Shown in pieces: positions 1 through 8,873 of a stretch of 64,000 bases of DNA. The first letter of the stretch is position 1. Each line of letters opens with the position of its first letter. The notes under the pieces were generated by a model. That model searched no databases, was not told the origin of the DNA, and saw nothing but the letters and a program-made list of their open reading frames with translations. The position numbers were made by a program, and so were the translations under genes. The DNA is taken from NCBI RefSeq assembly GCF_001536285.1, contig NZ_FAOZ01000004.1, positions 124,001-188,000 on the forward strand. The letters run 5' to 3'. Source of the DNA: Parafrankia irregularis. GTDB lineage: Bacteria > Actinomycetota > Actinomycetes > Frankiales > Frankiaceae.

Positions 1-2618
1 CGGAGTCGATCGTCGTGCTCGGCGGCGAGAACGTCGGCCTCGGCAACGGCGACGAGCTCCACGTCTACGACGCGTCCGGCACGGCGGTCGACAACCTCGT
101 CTACGGAACCAGCCCGCGTACGCAGGGCACGACGGGTGTGCCGATCTCGGTGGCGGCTCTCGGCGCCAACGACATCACTCAGTGGCAGCTCTCCACTCTC
201 ACCAACGACCCGAAGTCGTGGGCGGCGCCGAACGGCGGTGACCTCGGCTCTCCCGGCACCAGCCAGTTCGGCAGCGGCATCGACCCGCGTGCCACCTCCG
301 GCGGCGGCACCGGTGGGGGCACCGGCGGCGGGACGGGTGGCGGCACCTTCACGCCCGACCCCAACTGGGCGAAGATCAAGGTCAACGAGGTCTCCTCGGA
401 CAACGCTCCCGCGCCGATCCGCGACACGGTCGAGCTCGTCAACACCGGCGGCACGGCCGTGGACATCACCGGCTGGCTGCAGGGCGACAGCGGCGGCCCG
501 TCTTCCGCGACGGGCTTCTCCGACCGCGTCCACCTTGCTGACGGCACGCTGACGACGTCCGTCCCCGCGCACGGTTTCGTGTGGTTCCAGTCGCTGCCGG
601 GCCTGTCGAGCAGCGGCGACGCGGTGCACGTCTACCTGCCGGACGCCGCGGCGGGTGCCGCCGGGACCGAGGTCGACGGCGTCACGTACAGTGCCGGCGC
701 CGCGGGCACGGAAGACCCGGCGAGCTTCGGCGCCGCCTCGGTCGCGCGCTGCCCGGACGGCACCGGTGTCTTCGCCTCGGTCGCCTCGCGCAGTTTCGGC
801 GCGTCCAACGCGACGGCCTGCCAGCAGCAGGTCGTGAACCCGAACGGGCCGACCCCGAACGACCTGCCTGCACCCTGCGCACCCGAAGGGCCGAGCCTCA
901 GCGACCGGTACCTGCCGGCGAGCGCGCTGCCCTGGCCGGGCAGCGCGCAAGTCACCACCGCGGACAACCAGTGCTACTTCGAGACCAGCACCGGCCCCGA
1001 GGGGCGTGACGTCTCCGGCCTCGTCTTCTCCAGGACCGAGCCGGGCGTCCTGTGGGCGGTCAAGAACAAGAGCTGGCTGTTCAAGCTCGTCAGGCAGGGC
1101 GGCGTCTACGTCGCGGCGCCCGGCTGGACGGGCGGCAAGCAGATCTTCTTCCCGGGCGGCACCGGCCAGCCGGACTCCGAGGGGATCACCGAAGGCCCCG
1201 ACGGCGCGATCTATGTGACGACCGAGCGGGACAACGCCTCGAACAAGATCGCGCTCAACTCGATCCTGCGGATCGACCCGTCGGCCGCGGGCAGCACCCT
1301 CACGGCCACCGCGCAGTGGGATCTCACCAGCGAGTACCCGTGGCTTTCGACCGGTAACTCCACCGAGGCGAACCTCGGCTTCGAGGGCGTCACCTACGTC
1401 CCGGACAGCTACCTGACGGCGAACGGGTTCGTCGACCAGCACACCGGTGCGGCCTACGACCCGGCGAACTACCCGGGCCACGGCGCCGGCCTCTTCTTCG
1501 CCGCGCTGGAGAGCAACGGCAACCTCTACGCCTACGCCCTCGGCGGCAACGGATCGTTCACCCGGATCGCAATCGTTTCCACCGGTCTGCCGAAGGTGCA
1601 GGACGTCCAGTACGACCCCGACCTGGGCCGGATCTGGGCGCTCTGTGACAACGACTGCGCGGTGACCTCGACGCTGCTGAAGATCGACTCGACCGGGTCG
1701 ATCGTCCCGGAGAAGGTCTTCTCGCGTCCCGCGGGCCTGCCTGACAACAACATCGAGGGCTTCGCGGTGGCGCCGGTCGGCTCCGCCGGCGGCCAGACCC
1801 GTGAGGTCGTCTGGGGCGACGACGGCATCTACGGTGCCGGCGTCGGCAGCGCCACCAACGGCCATGCTCTCTACGCCGGCACGCTCAACGTCGACCTCGG
1901 CCTCGGTGCGCAGGGCGTCCCGACCGCCGGTGTGTCGCCTTCGAGCGCGCCGGTCGGCAGCCAGATCACGGTGACCGGTAAGGGCTTCGCGCCTGGCGAG
2001 ACGGTGGACGTCGCCCTGACGGCCACGCCGGGTTCCCTCGACACGGCCGTCGCGAACTCGACCGGTGGCCTGAGCACGACGGTGACGGTGCCGGCGGGTG
2101 CCGTCCTCGGTGCGGACGAGATCGTCCTCACCGGGCAGACGTCGGGGATCACCGCCCAGGCGGCCCTCGTGGTGCTGCCGGCCACCTGGGTGAAGACGAA
2201 GGCGTACAACGCCGGGGACAAGGTCAGCTACAACGGCCGGACGTACCTGGCGCTCTACTACACCAGCGGCGAGACGCCCGGTTCGAGGGCCGCCGGCGCC
2301 TGGGCGGAGTACGCCACCGACGCGGCCGGCAACGTGCTGTGGACGGCGACCGGGGTCTTCAAGGCCGGCGACGTCGTTCTTCACGACGGCATCCGATGGG
2401 TCGCGCAGTACTACAGCCGCGGCCAGGTGCCCGGGTCCAGCCCGAACATCTCGTGGAAGGTGGTTGTCGACAACGCCAACCCCGCCCCCTGGATCGCCAA
2501 CTCCGTCTACGTGGCCGGAGACAAGGTGACCTACGAGGGCCACACCTACCAGGCCCAGTGGTACAACGCGGCCCAGGTGCCCACGAACTCCAAGGGCGCC
2601 TGGAAGCTCGTCGGCTAG
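1..2618 (+). CDS. Secreted modular protein: lamin-tail domains, phytase-like esterase region, three chitin-binding-like modules (5' end missing)
   Basis: The reading frame is already open at the left edge (first full codon at base 3), so the N-terminus and any signal peptide are outside the window. Visible in order: the end of one lamin-tail-like domain, a Gly-Thr linker of repeated GGGT units (about residues 95-110 of the visible part), a second lamin-tail-like domain (113-260), a propeller-like region resembling the esterase-like activity of phytase family (about 300-640), an Ig/IPT-like domain (650-735), then three repeats of a CBM5/12-like module, each with an AGD(K/V)V core followed by an aromatic (G)xTY or WVAQ strand (740-867). 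The family picture is an extracellular, polysaccharide-attached protein that may act on phosphate esters or external DNA. The catalytic role is inferred only. No operon partner follows; a repeat region separates it from the next gene. Confidence 0.8.
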   Translation, partial: ESIVVLGGENVGLGNGDELHVYDASGTAVDNLVYGTSPRTQGTTGVPISVAALGANDITQWQLSTLTNDPKSWAAPNGGDLGSPGTSQFGSGIDPRATSGGGTGGGTGGGTGGGTFTPDPNWAKIKVNEVSSDNAPAPIRDTVELVNTGGTAVDITGWLQGDSGGPSSATGFSDRVHLADGTLTTSVPAHGFVWFQSLPGLSSSGDAVHVYLPDAAAGAAGTEVDGVTYSAGAAGTEDPASFGAASVARCPDGTGVFASVASRSFGASNATACQQQVVNPNGPTPNDLPAPCAPEGPSLSDRYLPASALPWPGSAQVTTADNQCYFETSTGPEGRDVSGLVFSRTEPGVLWAVKNKSWLFKLVRQGGVYVAAPGWTGGKQIFFPGGTGQPDSEGITEGPDGAIYVTTERDNASNKIALNSILRIDPSAAGSTLTATAQWDLTSEYPWLSTGNSTEANLGFEGVTYVPDSYLTANGFVDQHTGAAYDPANYPGHGAGLFFAALESNGNLYAYALGGNGSFTRIAIVSTGLPKVQDVQYDPDLGRIWALCDNDCAVTSTLLKIDSTGSIVPEKVFSRPAGLPDNNIEGFAVAPVGSAGGQTREVVWGDDGIYGAGVGSATNGHALYAGTLNVDLGLGAQGVPTAGVSPSSAPVGSQITVTGKGFAPGETVDVALTATPGSLDTAVANSTGGLSTTVTVPAGAVLGADEIVLTGQTSGITAQAALVVLPATWVKTKAYNAGDKVSYNGRTYLALYYTSGETPGSRAAGAWAEYATDAAGNVLWTATGVFKAGDVVLHDGIRWVAQYYSRGQVPGSSPNISWKVVVDNANPAPWIANSVYVAGDKVTYEGHTYQAQWYNAAQVPTNSKGAWKLVG

Positions 2619-2699
2619 GTAGACCAGAGAGGTGACTGTGGGGCCGGGCGCGCGACAAGCCCGGCCCCACAGCCGTTTCCGCCCCGCTCCCGAACATCC

Positions 2700-2762
2700 G
2701 CTCGCCGGTCCGCTTCAGGAGCTCGCCGGTCCGGTCCAGGAGGTCGCCGGTCCGGTCCAGGG
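2700..2762. repeat. Tandem 21-bp repeat, three units
   Basis: Three consecutive 21-bp units share the core CTCGCCGGTCCGGTCCAGG (units 2700-2720, 2721-2741, 2742-2762; the first differs by two bases, the third starts GG). They lie in the 385-bp stretch between the secreted protein and the diguanylate cyclase. A reading frame passes through them, but the cyclase most likely starts further down at 3004. The rest of this stretch shows no gene. Confidence 0.85.
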
Positions 2763-3003
2763 GGTCGAGTCGAGAACGCGGCCGTGGGAAAGATCGCAGC
2801 CCCTGAGCGCTGATCCGGATCCCGGTGGACCGACGGCTGGTCGGGCAGCGTTGCTGCCGGGGCGGATGCGGGGTAGCGGATGCGGGGTAGGTAGTCAACG
2901 GCAGAGCGTTCTGGACCGGCTGTACCTTTTCCTGCCACACCGCGTCCTGCCACACCGTGGCGAGGCCGAGGAGAGGTACGGGGGGAGGCTGGGCACGGGA
3001 GCC

Positions 3004-4614
3004 ATGGCACAGCGGCGGGCGGCCCGAACTCGGCGATCACGGCCGTGGCGGGTCGAGTGGCTGGTGGCCGTGTGTGTCGTGTTTCTGGCCGCTCTGGCAG
3101 TGATCGCCGTCGTGGCCCCCGAGGCGCGGGCGGCTCGTGCCGTCCACAGCGGCGCCGCGCTGGCCGCCGGTCTGGCTGCTGTGGCCGGGGGGTGGACATG
3201 GTGGCAGGCGAGGGATGACGGTCATGCCCGTGCATGGCGTCTCCTGCTCGGTCTGGCTGCTTTGACTGCGGTTCCCGGCATCGTGCAGATCGCCGTGGTC
3301 GCCGGGTCCAGTCCGCGGATGGCACTGGCGCCGCCGCCGCTGGCCGGCTATCTGACCACGTACGGACTCGCGCTCGCCAGCCTGTTGTCCGTTCCGACGC
3401 GACCGGTGGCGGCCGACAGCGGCACGCATCGAGACACCTGCGGTGGCGGCCGCCGTTGGCTCACGGCGGTGCTGGACAGCGTGATCGTGGTCGGGGCCTT
3501 TGCCGTCGGCGCCTGGTCGACCGTGCTGGAGCCGGCCCTGCGGGCCGGCACGCCGCACGTCGCGTCCCTGTCGCTCATACTCGCCGTGAACCTGCTCGTC
3601 GCGGTGGCGGTGATACTGCTGGCGACCTTTCGCCGCCCGATCGATGGCCCACGCCCCGTTCTCCTGGGCGGCGGACTCTTCGCCCTCGCGATCTCGACCT
3701 GCGTCGGCCTGGCCTCCCAGCTCGGCGACCACGGGTCAACGGCGCCCGCTCAGCTGCTCGGCTTCCCTTTCGGATGGACGCTGGTCCTCCTCGCCCTGGT
3801 AGTCCAGGCGGCGCACGTCCAGGCGTCTGTTCCCGGGCGGGCGAACTCCGTTCTGATGTGGGGCCACGCTGTCTTCCCTTATCTCCCGCTGGTGGCGGTG
3901 GGAGCGTTCCTCGCCGGCGAGGCGCTGGCAGGCACCAGGCTCGGCCAGGTGGAGGTCGTCGCCATCATCAGCCTGCTCGCGATCACCCTGGTCCGCCAGA
4001 TGATCACCGTGGTTGACAACACCACGTTGCTCTCCCGGCTCCGCGAAAGCCAGCGCGACCTCCAGTACCTGGCGTTTCACGACCCACTGACCGGCCTCGC
4101 GAACCGCGCGCTGTTCCTCGACAGGGCCTCGTGGGCGCTCGAACGCCAGGCCCGTGGCGACTCCCCGGTGGGCCTGCTCTACTGCGACCTTGACGGTTTC
4201 AAGAGCATCAACGACCGATACGGGCACGCTGCCGGCGACGCCCTTCTACGGCATGTCGCTGAACGGCTGTGCGTCGCCACCCGGGCCTGCGACACCGTAG
4301 CCCGACTCGGCGGTGACGAGTTCGCGGTCCTGCTCGATGGAGGCGGCGAGGACCTGGCCAGGCTGGCTGACCGGGTCGCGGACGCCATCCATGCACCGCT
4401 CGCGCTAGGCGGCAGTTTCTACAGCCCTGAGGCAAGCTTCGGTCTTGTCCTCGCAGACAGCCCAGCCCTGAGTACCGGTTCCGCGCCACCCGCCTTCCAG
4501 GGAACCCGCAGCACCGAGCGGGTCGACTCCCTCCTCGAACAGGCCGACCATGCTATGTATGACGCAAAGCGGGACCATCGGCGCGGAATGGTCACCCACC
4601 GGCTGGTTGGCTGA
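3004..4614 (+). CDS. Membrane-bound diguanylate cyclase (GGDEF)
   Basis: Predicted to make cyclic di-GMP from two GTP at the inner face of the membrane. The N-terminal two thirds hold about nine to ten hydrophobic segments with no recognisable named sensor domain. The C-terminal GGDEF domain starts at the HDPLTGLANR signature, carries a DLDGFKxIND segment and ends in an intact RLGGDEFAV active site (bases near 4308). An RACD motif lies five residues before GGDEF, matching the RxxD inhibitory site of family members with product feedback. There is no EAL domain. The open frame extends up to 2632, but that part encodes the 21-bp repeats and low-complexity sequence. ATG at 3004, just before the basic MAQRRAARTRR segment and the first membrane helix, is the better start (536 aa). 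No partner gene is in the same unit. Confidence 0.88.
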   Translation: MAQRRAARTRRSRPWRVEWLVAVCVVFLAALAVIAVVAPEARAARAVHSGAALAAGLAAVAGGWTWWQARDDGHARAWRLLLGLAALTAVPGIVQIAVVAGSSPRMALAPPPLAGYLTTYGLALASLLSVPTRPVAADSGTHRDTCGGGRRWLTAVLDSVIVVGAFAVGAWSTVLEPALRAGTPHVASLSLILAVNLLVAVAVILLATFRRPIDGPRPVLLGGGLFALAISTCVGLASQLGDHGSTAPAQLLGFPFGWTLVLLALVVQAAHVQASVPGRANSVLMWGHAVFPYLPLVAVGAFLAGEALAGTRLGQVEVVAIISLLAITLVRQMITVVDNTTLLSRLRESQRDLQYLAFHDPLTGLANRALFLDRASWALERQARGDSPVGLLYCDLDGFKSINDRYGHAAGDALLRHVAERLCVATRACDTVARLGGDEFAVLLDGGGEDLARLADRVADAIHAPLALGGSFYSPEASFGLVLADSPALSTGSAPPAFQGTRSTERVDSLLEQADHAMYDAKRDHRRGMVTHRLVG

Positions 4615-4783
4615 CGACGGCGTCGACTATTGGGGGCTACCGGGTTGTCCGCCGGCTCGTTTTCCGCTTCGGTGGGCCGCGCTGCTTTGGCGGCAGGTCA
4701 CTTCACGTCACGGCGAAACGCCGGCCTACCCCGAACCACCAGGGGTTATCACACAGGGTGATGCGTGGAGGTGAAGGGGAAGG

Positions 4784-4816
4784 CTCTACCCGTCATGCTG
4801 AGCATCCCGGGTAGAG
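4784..4816. terminator. Hairpin after the diguanylate cyclase gene
   Basis: CTCTACCCG (4784-4792) pairs perfectly with CGGGTAGAG (4808-4816). The loop contains a second inverted pair, ATGCT-G-AGCAT. It sits 170 bp after the cyclase stop, in the 447-bp gene-free stretch 4615-5061. No T-run follows, which is usual in high-GC actinomycetes. It could be a terminator or part of the leader of the kinase gene. I see no coding sequence in this stretch. Confidence 0.5.
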
Positions 4817-5061
4817 TCGCTCTGCGCGGAGGCGCTGACTCCTCGATGTACGGTCCATTCCGTTTACTTACGACGAGTTACCCGAAAACTCGGGGTTGCG
4901 GGGGCACGGGACCCGAAGGGGGCGGGGGTTGACAGGCACGGGCAGCGCACTGGGTGGGAATCGGATCTGCGGCGAGGCGCATGGCGACCGGTGGTTGTGG
5001 CGGGAACTGTGCTCCGCTGGCCGGACCCGCGGTCGAATCGGACCTGGGCGGTAGCAGCCGA

Positions 5062-8000
5062 ATGCTTGCTGCCTCGCAAGAAATGGTGAGTGCTGAGCGT
5101 GAGCGGATACAGGCGGCGCTGCCGGCCTATGAAGTGGGCGAGGCCTTAGGTCAGGGCGCGTACGGGCTGGTTTTTGCCGCGAGGCATCGCCTGTTGGGCC
5201 GCGATGTCGCGATCAAGCATCTGCTGCCTTTGCAGGGTGAGCTACCGGCCCGCCCCTCGGAGGCACGGGTGCTCGCCAGCATGAACCACCCGCACATCGT
5301 GAAGATCCATGACTACATCGAGGGCGTGGACGAAGGCGGGCAGCTGCGCCTGATTGTCATGGAGCTGCTGGAGAAGGAAACCCTTCATTCCCGCCTGAGG
5401 GGTCAGCGCAGCCGGGGGGAATTCGCCTGCGCTGTGGGCGTCGCCGTCGCCGAGGCGCTGGCGTACGCGCATGCGCAGGATGTGATCCACCGCGATATCA
5501 AGCCGCACAACATCCTCTTCGACGAGCGTAACCAGGTAAAGGTCGCTGATTTCGGCATCGCGAAGATCATCCCCGCGTCGGGGGGCACCGTGCGGGGACT
5601 CACGGGTACTCCGATCTACATGGCGCCGGAGCAGATGTTCGGCGGCAGACTCGGGCCCTACACCGACGTCTACGCGCTCGGTGTCGTCATGCGCGAGATG
5701 CTCACGGGATCGCCGCCCTCTGCGACCATGCCGCCACCTGGCCAGCAGCAACCCGACCCCGACCCCGCCGCGGCGCTGACGCAACCTGCCGGGGCCGCCA
5801 GATCCGTGCCGGACGTAGTCAGGCGTGCCCTTGCTCAGGACCCGGCCGCGCGTCCCTCCGCGGTTGAGTTCGCGCGAGATCTTGCTGCCGCCGCTGCGCA
5901 TACCTATGGCCCGGACTGGATCTCCAGTTCCGGTGTACGACTGCATCTTGATCCCGAGGTTCGGCGGAGTGCGGTGCCGAGGCATCCGACCTCCGGGTGG
6001 CGGGCGAGGCCGCTCGCGGCGGTGGCTGCGCTGCTCGTGGCGGTGTTGGTCGTCGTGGTCGGGCTCAGCTCCTGGCTGGTGACAGCGCTGTCGGACGCGC
6101 GGAAGGAACGCGCAGGCAGGCAGGCGGCGGTGGTGGGCGGACTGTTGGCCCATGCCGACCGCCTGGTGGACTCCGACCCGGAGCTGGCCATCCGGCTCGC
6201 ACTGGCCGCGAACAGTGTCGTGGACAATGACGAAACGCGGGCCGCCCTGCAGAGAACGTTGACCAGTACCGGGTATCGGGGCTCCATCGAGCACAAGGGC
6301 GTGCTGCGCGCCGTGGCGTTCTCTCCGCAAAGCGAGCGGATCGCCTTCGGCGGCGACAACGGAGAGGTCATCGTCGAGGGCCTGCCGTGGGGCCGGCCCG
6401 GCGGAGATCCGATAACACTCTCACACGGAGCCCGGGTCAACGCGATCGCCTTCGCGGACAGCAGGACCCTGGTGACCGCCGGCGAGGACGGACGAGTTCT
6501 TCTCTGGAACGTCGAAAGCGCCGGCGGCAAGCCAACCGAGCTTCTCGGCCATGACAGGAATCCGGTCAGGGCGATCGCTTTCGCGGAAGACAAGCGGACC
6601 CTCGCGACCGCCGATGCCGCCGGGCGGGTGCTCCTTCGGGACATCCTGCGCCCCGACAGCCGGCCGACCGAGCTTCTCGGCCATCGAGGGTCGGTCAACG
6701 CGGTCGCCTTCGGAAAGGGCAGGACTCTCGCCACCGGCGGCGAGGACGGGGTGCTCCTCTGGGACCTCTCCATCCCTGACAGCCAGCCGACAATCCTTCC
6801 CGGCCATGAAAAACCGGTAAGCGCCGTCGCGTTCTCGGCAGGCGGCGACAGCCTCGCGACGGCGGACCGCGGTGGCACCACCAGGGTCTGGAAAACCGCT
6901 GGCAGCGGTCAGCCCGGCGCACCCGTCGTGCTGGCGCCGCGCAACACCGAGTACTCGGGCCCGATCACCGGCCTCGCCTTTGCGCCTGACGGTCGGCTGA
7001 TCACCGTCAATGAGGGAGACTGGGTTGACGTGCGGGACGCCGCCAACCCGAACTGGATCCTTTCCTCGTTCACATACGACCACGGTGCCTCGGCGCTTGC
7101 CGCCGCCGTCGCCCCGGATGGGAAGACACTGGCTGTTGCCGGCGAGCACGGCGGTGTCCTGCTGTGGAGCCTGGCTCCGGACGGCCAGCCGCACATCCTC
7201 GGCGGGCTCATTCCCGGCCTGTATGCGGCCGACATGACTTTCGCTCCCGACGGCACCACTCTGTTCGCCGCCGTGCAGAACACCATCAGGGTTCTGAACG
7301 TCGCGGATCCGACCAGCCCGCAGAACATCGGCGAAACCATTCCGCTGAACGGATTCGGGACGGCGCTGGAGACGACAGTCGCCGGTTGTGGCGCGGGTGC
7401 CACCTTCACCTGCCGGCTGGCCGTATCCAGCGACACCGGACGCTTCGCGATCTTCGATATCACCGACCGTGGGAACTCCGAGCTCTTCGTGGATCAGTCT
7501 GCTCACCCGGGTAAAGCCATACATGACATGCAGTTCAGCGACGACGGGAAGCTCCTCGTCACCGGCGCCCAGGACGGCCAGGTGGCTCTCTGGAACGTGA
7601 CCAACCCGCGTCAGCCGGTCCAGGTCGGCGGCATCCCCACCGCTCACAAGGGGGCAGTGCGCGACGTGGAGTTCGGTCGCGCTGGCCAAGGTCTTCTCGC
7701 CACCGCCGGTGACGACAACGCGGTCAGGCTCTGGGACGTCAACGACCCGGCGAAGCCACAGGAACTGTCCGAACTGCGCAGCCCCCCGCTGGGACCGGTA
7801 AACGACGTCACCTTCAGCATGGACGGGAAGACACTGTTCGCCGGCGGCGACGACGGAAATGTCTGGATCTGGAATATCGAGAGTGGCGGTAAAACTGCCA
7901 CACTCATGGGCCGCCTCGACAGGGAAACCCGCAGCCCGGTCTACGACCTGACATTTCTCGGCGAGGACATCCTCATCGTCGCGGGTGAGGGTCAGGCGGT

Positions 8001-8286
8001 CAGCTTCTGGGATGTCCGGGACCGGCGCCGGCCGCGTCAGCTCGGGCCGGACGTCGCTGGCCATTTCGGCGCTGTCGTCGACACGAACGTGGCCCGCGAC
8101 AAGGCTCTGATGGCGACCGCGGGCGCAGACGGGACCATTCGCCTCTGGGGCACCGAGTCGCTGCGGACGGCGGTGCCGGACGACGTCGCGGCCACGGCCT
8201 GCAGCCGGGTCGGCGGCGGACCCGGCAGGGACGACTGGGCGCTGTATATCCCCAACCTGCCCTACCGGGAGACCTGCAGGTCATGA
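5062..8286 (+). CDS. Ser/Thr protein kinase with WD40 repeat C-terminus
   Basis: A 1,074-residue receptor-like kinase. The kinase domain begins almost at once: GQGAYGLV glycine loop, VAIKH lysine, HRDIKPHN catalytic loop, DFG and an APEQM segment are all present, so it should be active. After a proline-rich juxtamembrane stretch there is one hydrophobic segment (about residues 312-332, encoded near 6010-6080), then at least ten WD40-like blades, many ending in LLWD, LWNV or RLWDV. These probably form two propellers outside the membrane or an effector platform. The stop codon overlaps the next gene's ATG (ATGA), so the two are translationally coupled. The frame stays open to 4954; ATG 5062 was chosen because a GGCGGT sits 10 bp upstream and the kinase fold starts 20 residues later. 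ATG 5083 is an alternative. Confidence 0.9.
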   Translation: MLAASQEMVSAERERIQAALPAYEVGEALGQGAYGLVFAARHRLLGRDVAIKHLLPLQGELPARPSEARVLASMNHPHIVKIHDYIEGVDEGGQLRLIVMELLEKETLHSRLRGQRSRGEFACAVGVAVAEALAYAHAQDVIHRDIKPHNILFDERNQVKVADFGIAKIIPASGGTVRGLTGTPIYMAPEQMFGGRLGPYTDVYALGVVMREMLTGSPPSATMPPPGQQQPDPDPAAALTQPAGAARSVPDVVRRALAQDPAARPSAVEFARDLAAAAAHTYGPDWISSSGVRLHLDPEVRRSAVPRHPTSGWRARPLAAVAALLVAVLVVVVGLSSWLVTALSDARKERAGRQAAVVGGLLAHADRLVDSDPELAIRLALAANSVVDNDETRAALQRTLTSTGYRGSIEHKGVLRAVAFSPQSERIAFGGDNGEVIVEGLPWGRPGGDPITLSHGARVNAIAFADSRTLVTAGEDGRVLLWNVESAGGKPTELLGHDRNPVRAIAFAEDKRTLATADAAGRVLLRDILRPDSRPTELLGHRGSVNAVAFGKGRTLATGGEDGVLLWDLSIPDSQPTILPGHEKPVSAVAFSAGGDSLATADRGGTTRVWKTAGSGQPGAPVVLAPRNTEYSGPITGLAFAPDGRLITVNEGDWVDVRDAANPNWILSSFTYDHGASALAAAVAPDGKTLAVAGEHGGVLLWSLAPDGQPHILGGLIPGLYAADMTFAPDGTTLFAAVQNTIRVLNVADPTSPQNIGETIPLNGFGTALETTVAGCGAGATFTCRLAVSSDTGRFAIFDITDRGNSELFVDQSAHPGKAIHDMQFSDDGKLLVTGAQDGQVALWNVTNPRQPVQVGGIPTAHKGAVRDVEFGRAGQGLLATAGDDNAVRLWDVNDPAKPQELSELRSPPLGPVNDVTFSMDGKTLFAGGDDGNVWIWNIESGGKTATLMGRLDRETRSPVYDLTFLGEDILIVAGEGQAVSFWDVRDRRRPRQLGPDVAGHFGAVVDTNVARDKALMATAGADGTIRLWGTESLRTAVPDDVAATACSRVGGGPGRDDWALYIPNLPYRETCRS

Positions 8287-8825
8287 ACCTGGAACGCAGT
8301 CCCTTGAATGACCAGTCCGGTCGGGCTGAGGCGGCTGAGGCTGATGACGGGCCACTGCGGACCCAGCTCGAGAACCTCCGCCGGGACGCGGCCGAGCGGG
8401 TCCAGGTCTGGAGCAGACTCGCGGACCGCCGCCGCAGGCTCCACTACGGCGTTGGCGTCCCCGCCGCGATTCTGGCGTCCCTGGCCGGGGCCGCCACCCT
8501 CGCCGAGCTGTTTCCGGTGCTCGCCGGCTTCGGTGCTCTCATCTCCGGAGTCCTCGCAACCATCCAGACATTCCTGCAGCCCGACGTGGGCGCTGTTCGG
8601 GCGCGAGAGCAGGCCATCGGCTGGCGTGAGATCCGAGAGGATGTATCGGTACTGCTGGAGGTCGACTTTTCGCGCCTGAGCAGCACTGATCGCCGGGATC
8701 AGTTCGAACAGCTGCGGGAACGCGCTCAGCTGCTTCAGCGGACCACGGCCGCGAGCCCGGCCGGGACCAGCCCCCCAACGCCTGAGCGCGGTGGCCGGCC
8801 GCATCGTCGGCTTCCTCGGCCGTAG
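8283..8825 (+). CDS. SLATT-like two-helix membrane protein coupled to the kinase gene
   Basis: A 180-residue protein with a charged N-terminal helix rich in RR/ER, two adjacent hydrophobic helices (about residues 57-98, separated by a short turn) and an amphipathic C-terminal helix containing the WREIREDV and FEQLRERAQ segments. This layout matches the SLATT family, which is predicted from comparative genomics to form membrane pores in nucleotide-sensing and conflict systems. The C-terminus is a Pro/Arg-rich tail. Its ATG overlaps the stop of the kinase-WD40 gene by four bases, so the pair is almost certainly made together. A substrate or effector of that kinase is a reasonable inference. SLATT assignment is by architecture and sequence character, without a profile search; DUF4231-type proteins are the nearest alternative. 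Confidence 0.7.
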   Translation: MNLERSPLNDQSGRAEAAEADDGPLRTQLENLRRDAAERVQVWSRLADRRRRLHYGVGVPAAILASLAGAATLAELFPVLAGFGALISGVLATIQTFLQPDVGAVRAREQAIGWREIREDVSVLLEVDFSRLSSTDRRDQFEQLRERAQLLQRTTAASPAGTSPPTPERGGRPHRRLPRP

Positions 8826-8873
8826 GGGCCATTGGTCTTCGCTGCAGGTTCGTCGGTTATGCGGCGAGGTCGG

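Noticed and set aside
2632-3003. N-terminal extension of the diguanylate cyclase frame
   Set aside because: It encodes the 21-bp repeats and low-complexity sequence; the ATG at 3004 directly precedes a basic stretch and the first membrane helix.
6421-8064. Long minus-strand open frame opposite the WD40 region
   Set aside because: It mirrors the kinase-WD40 gene, whose motifs are unambiguous; the opposite frame has no recognisable domain.
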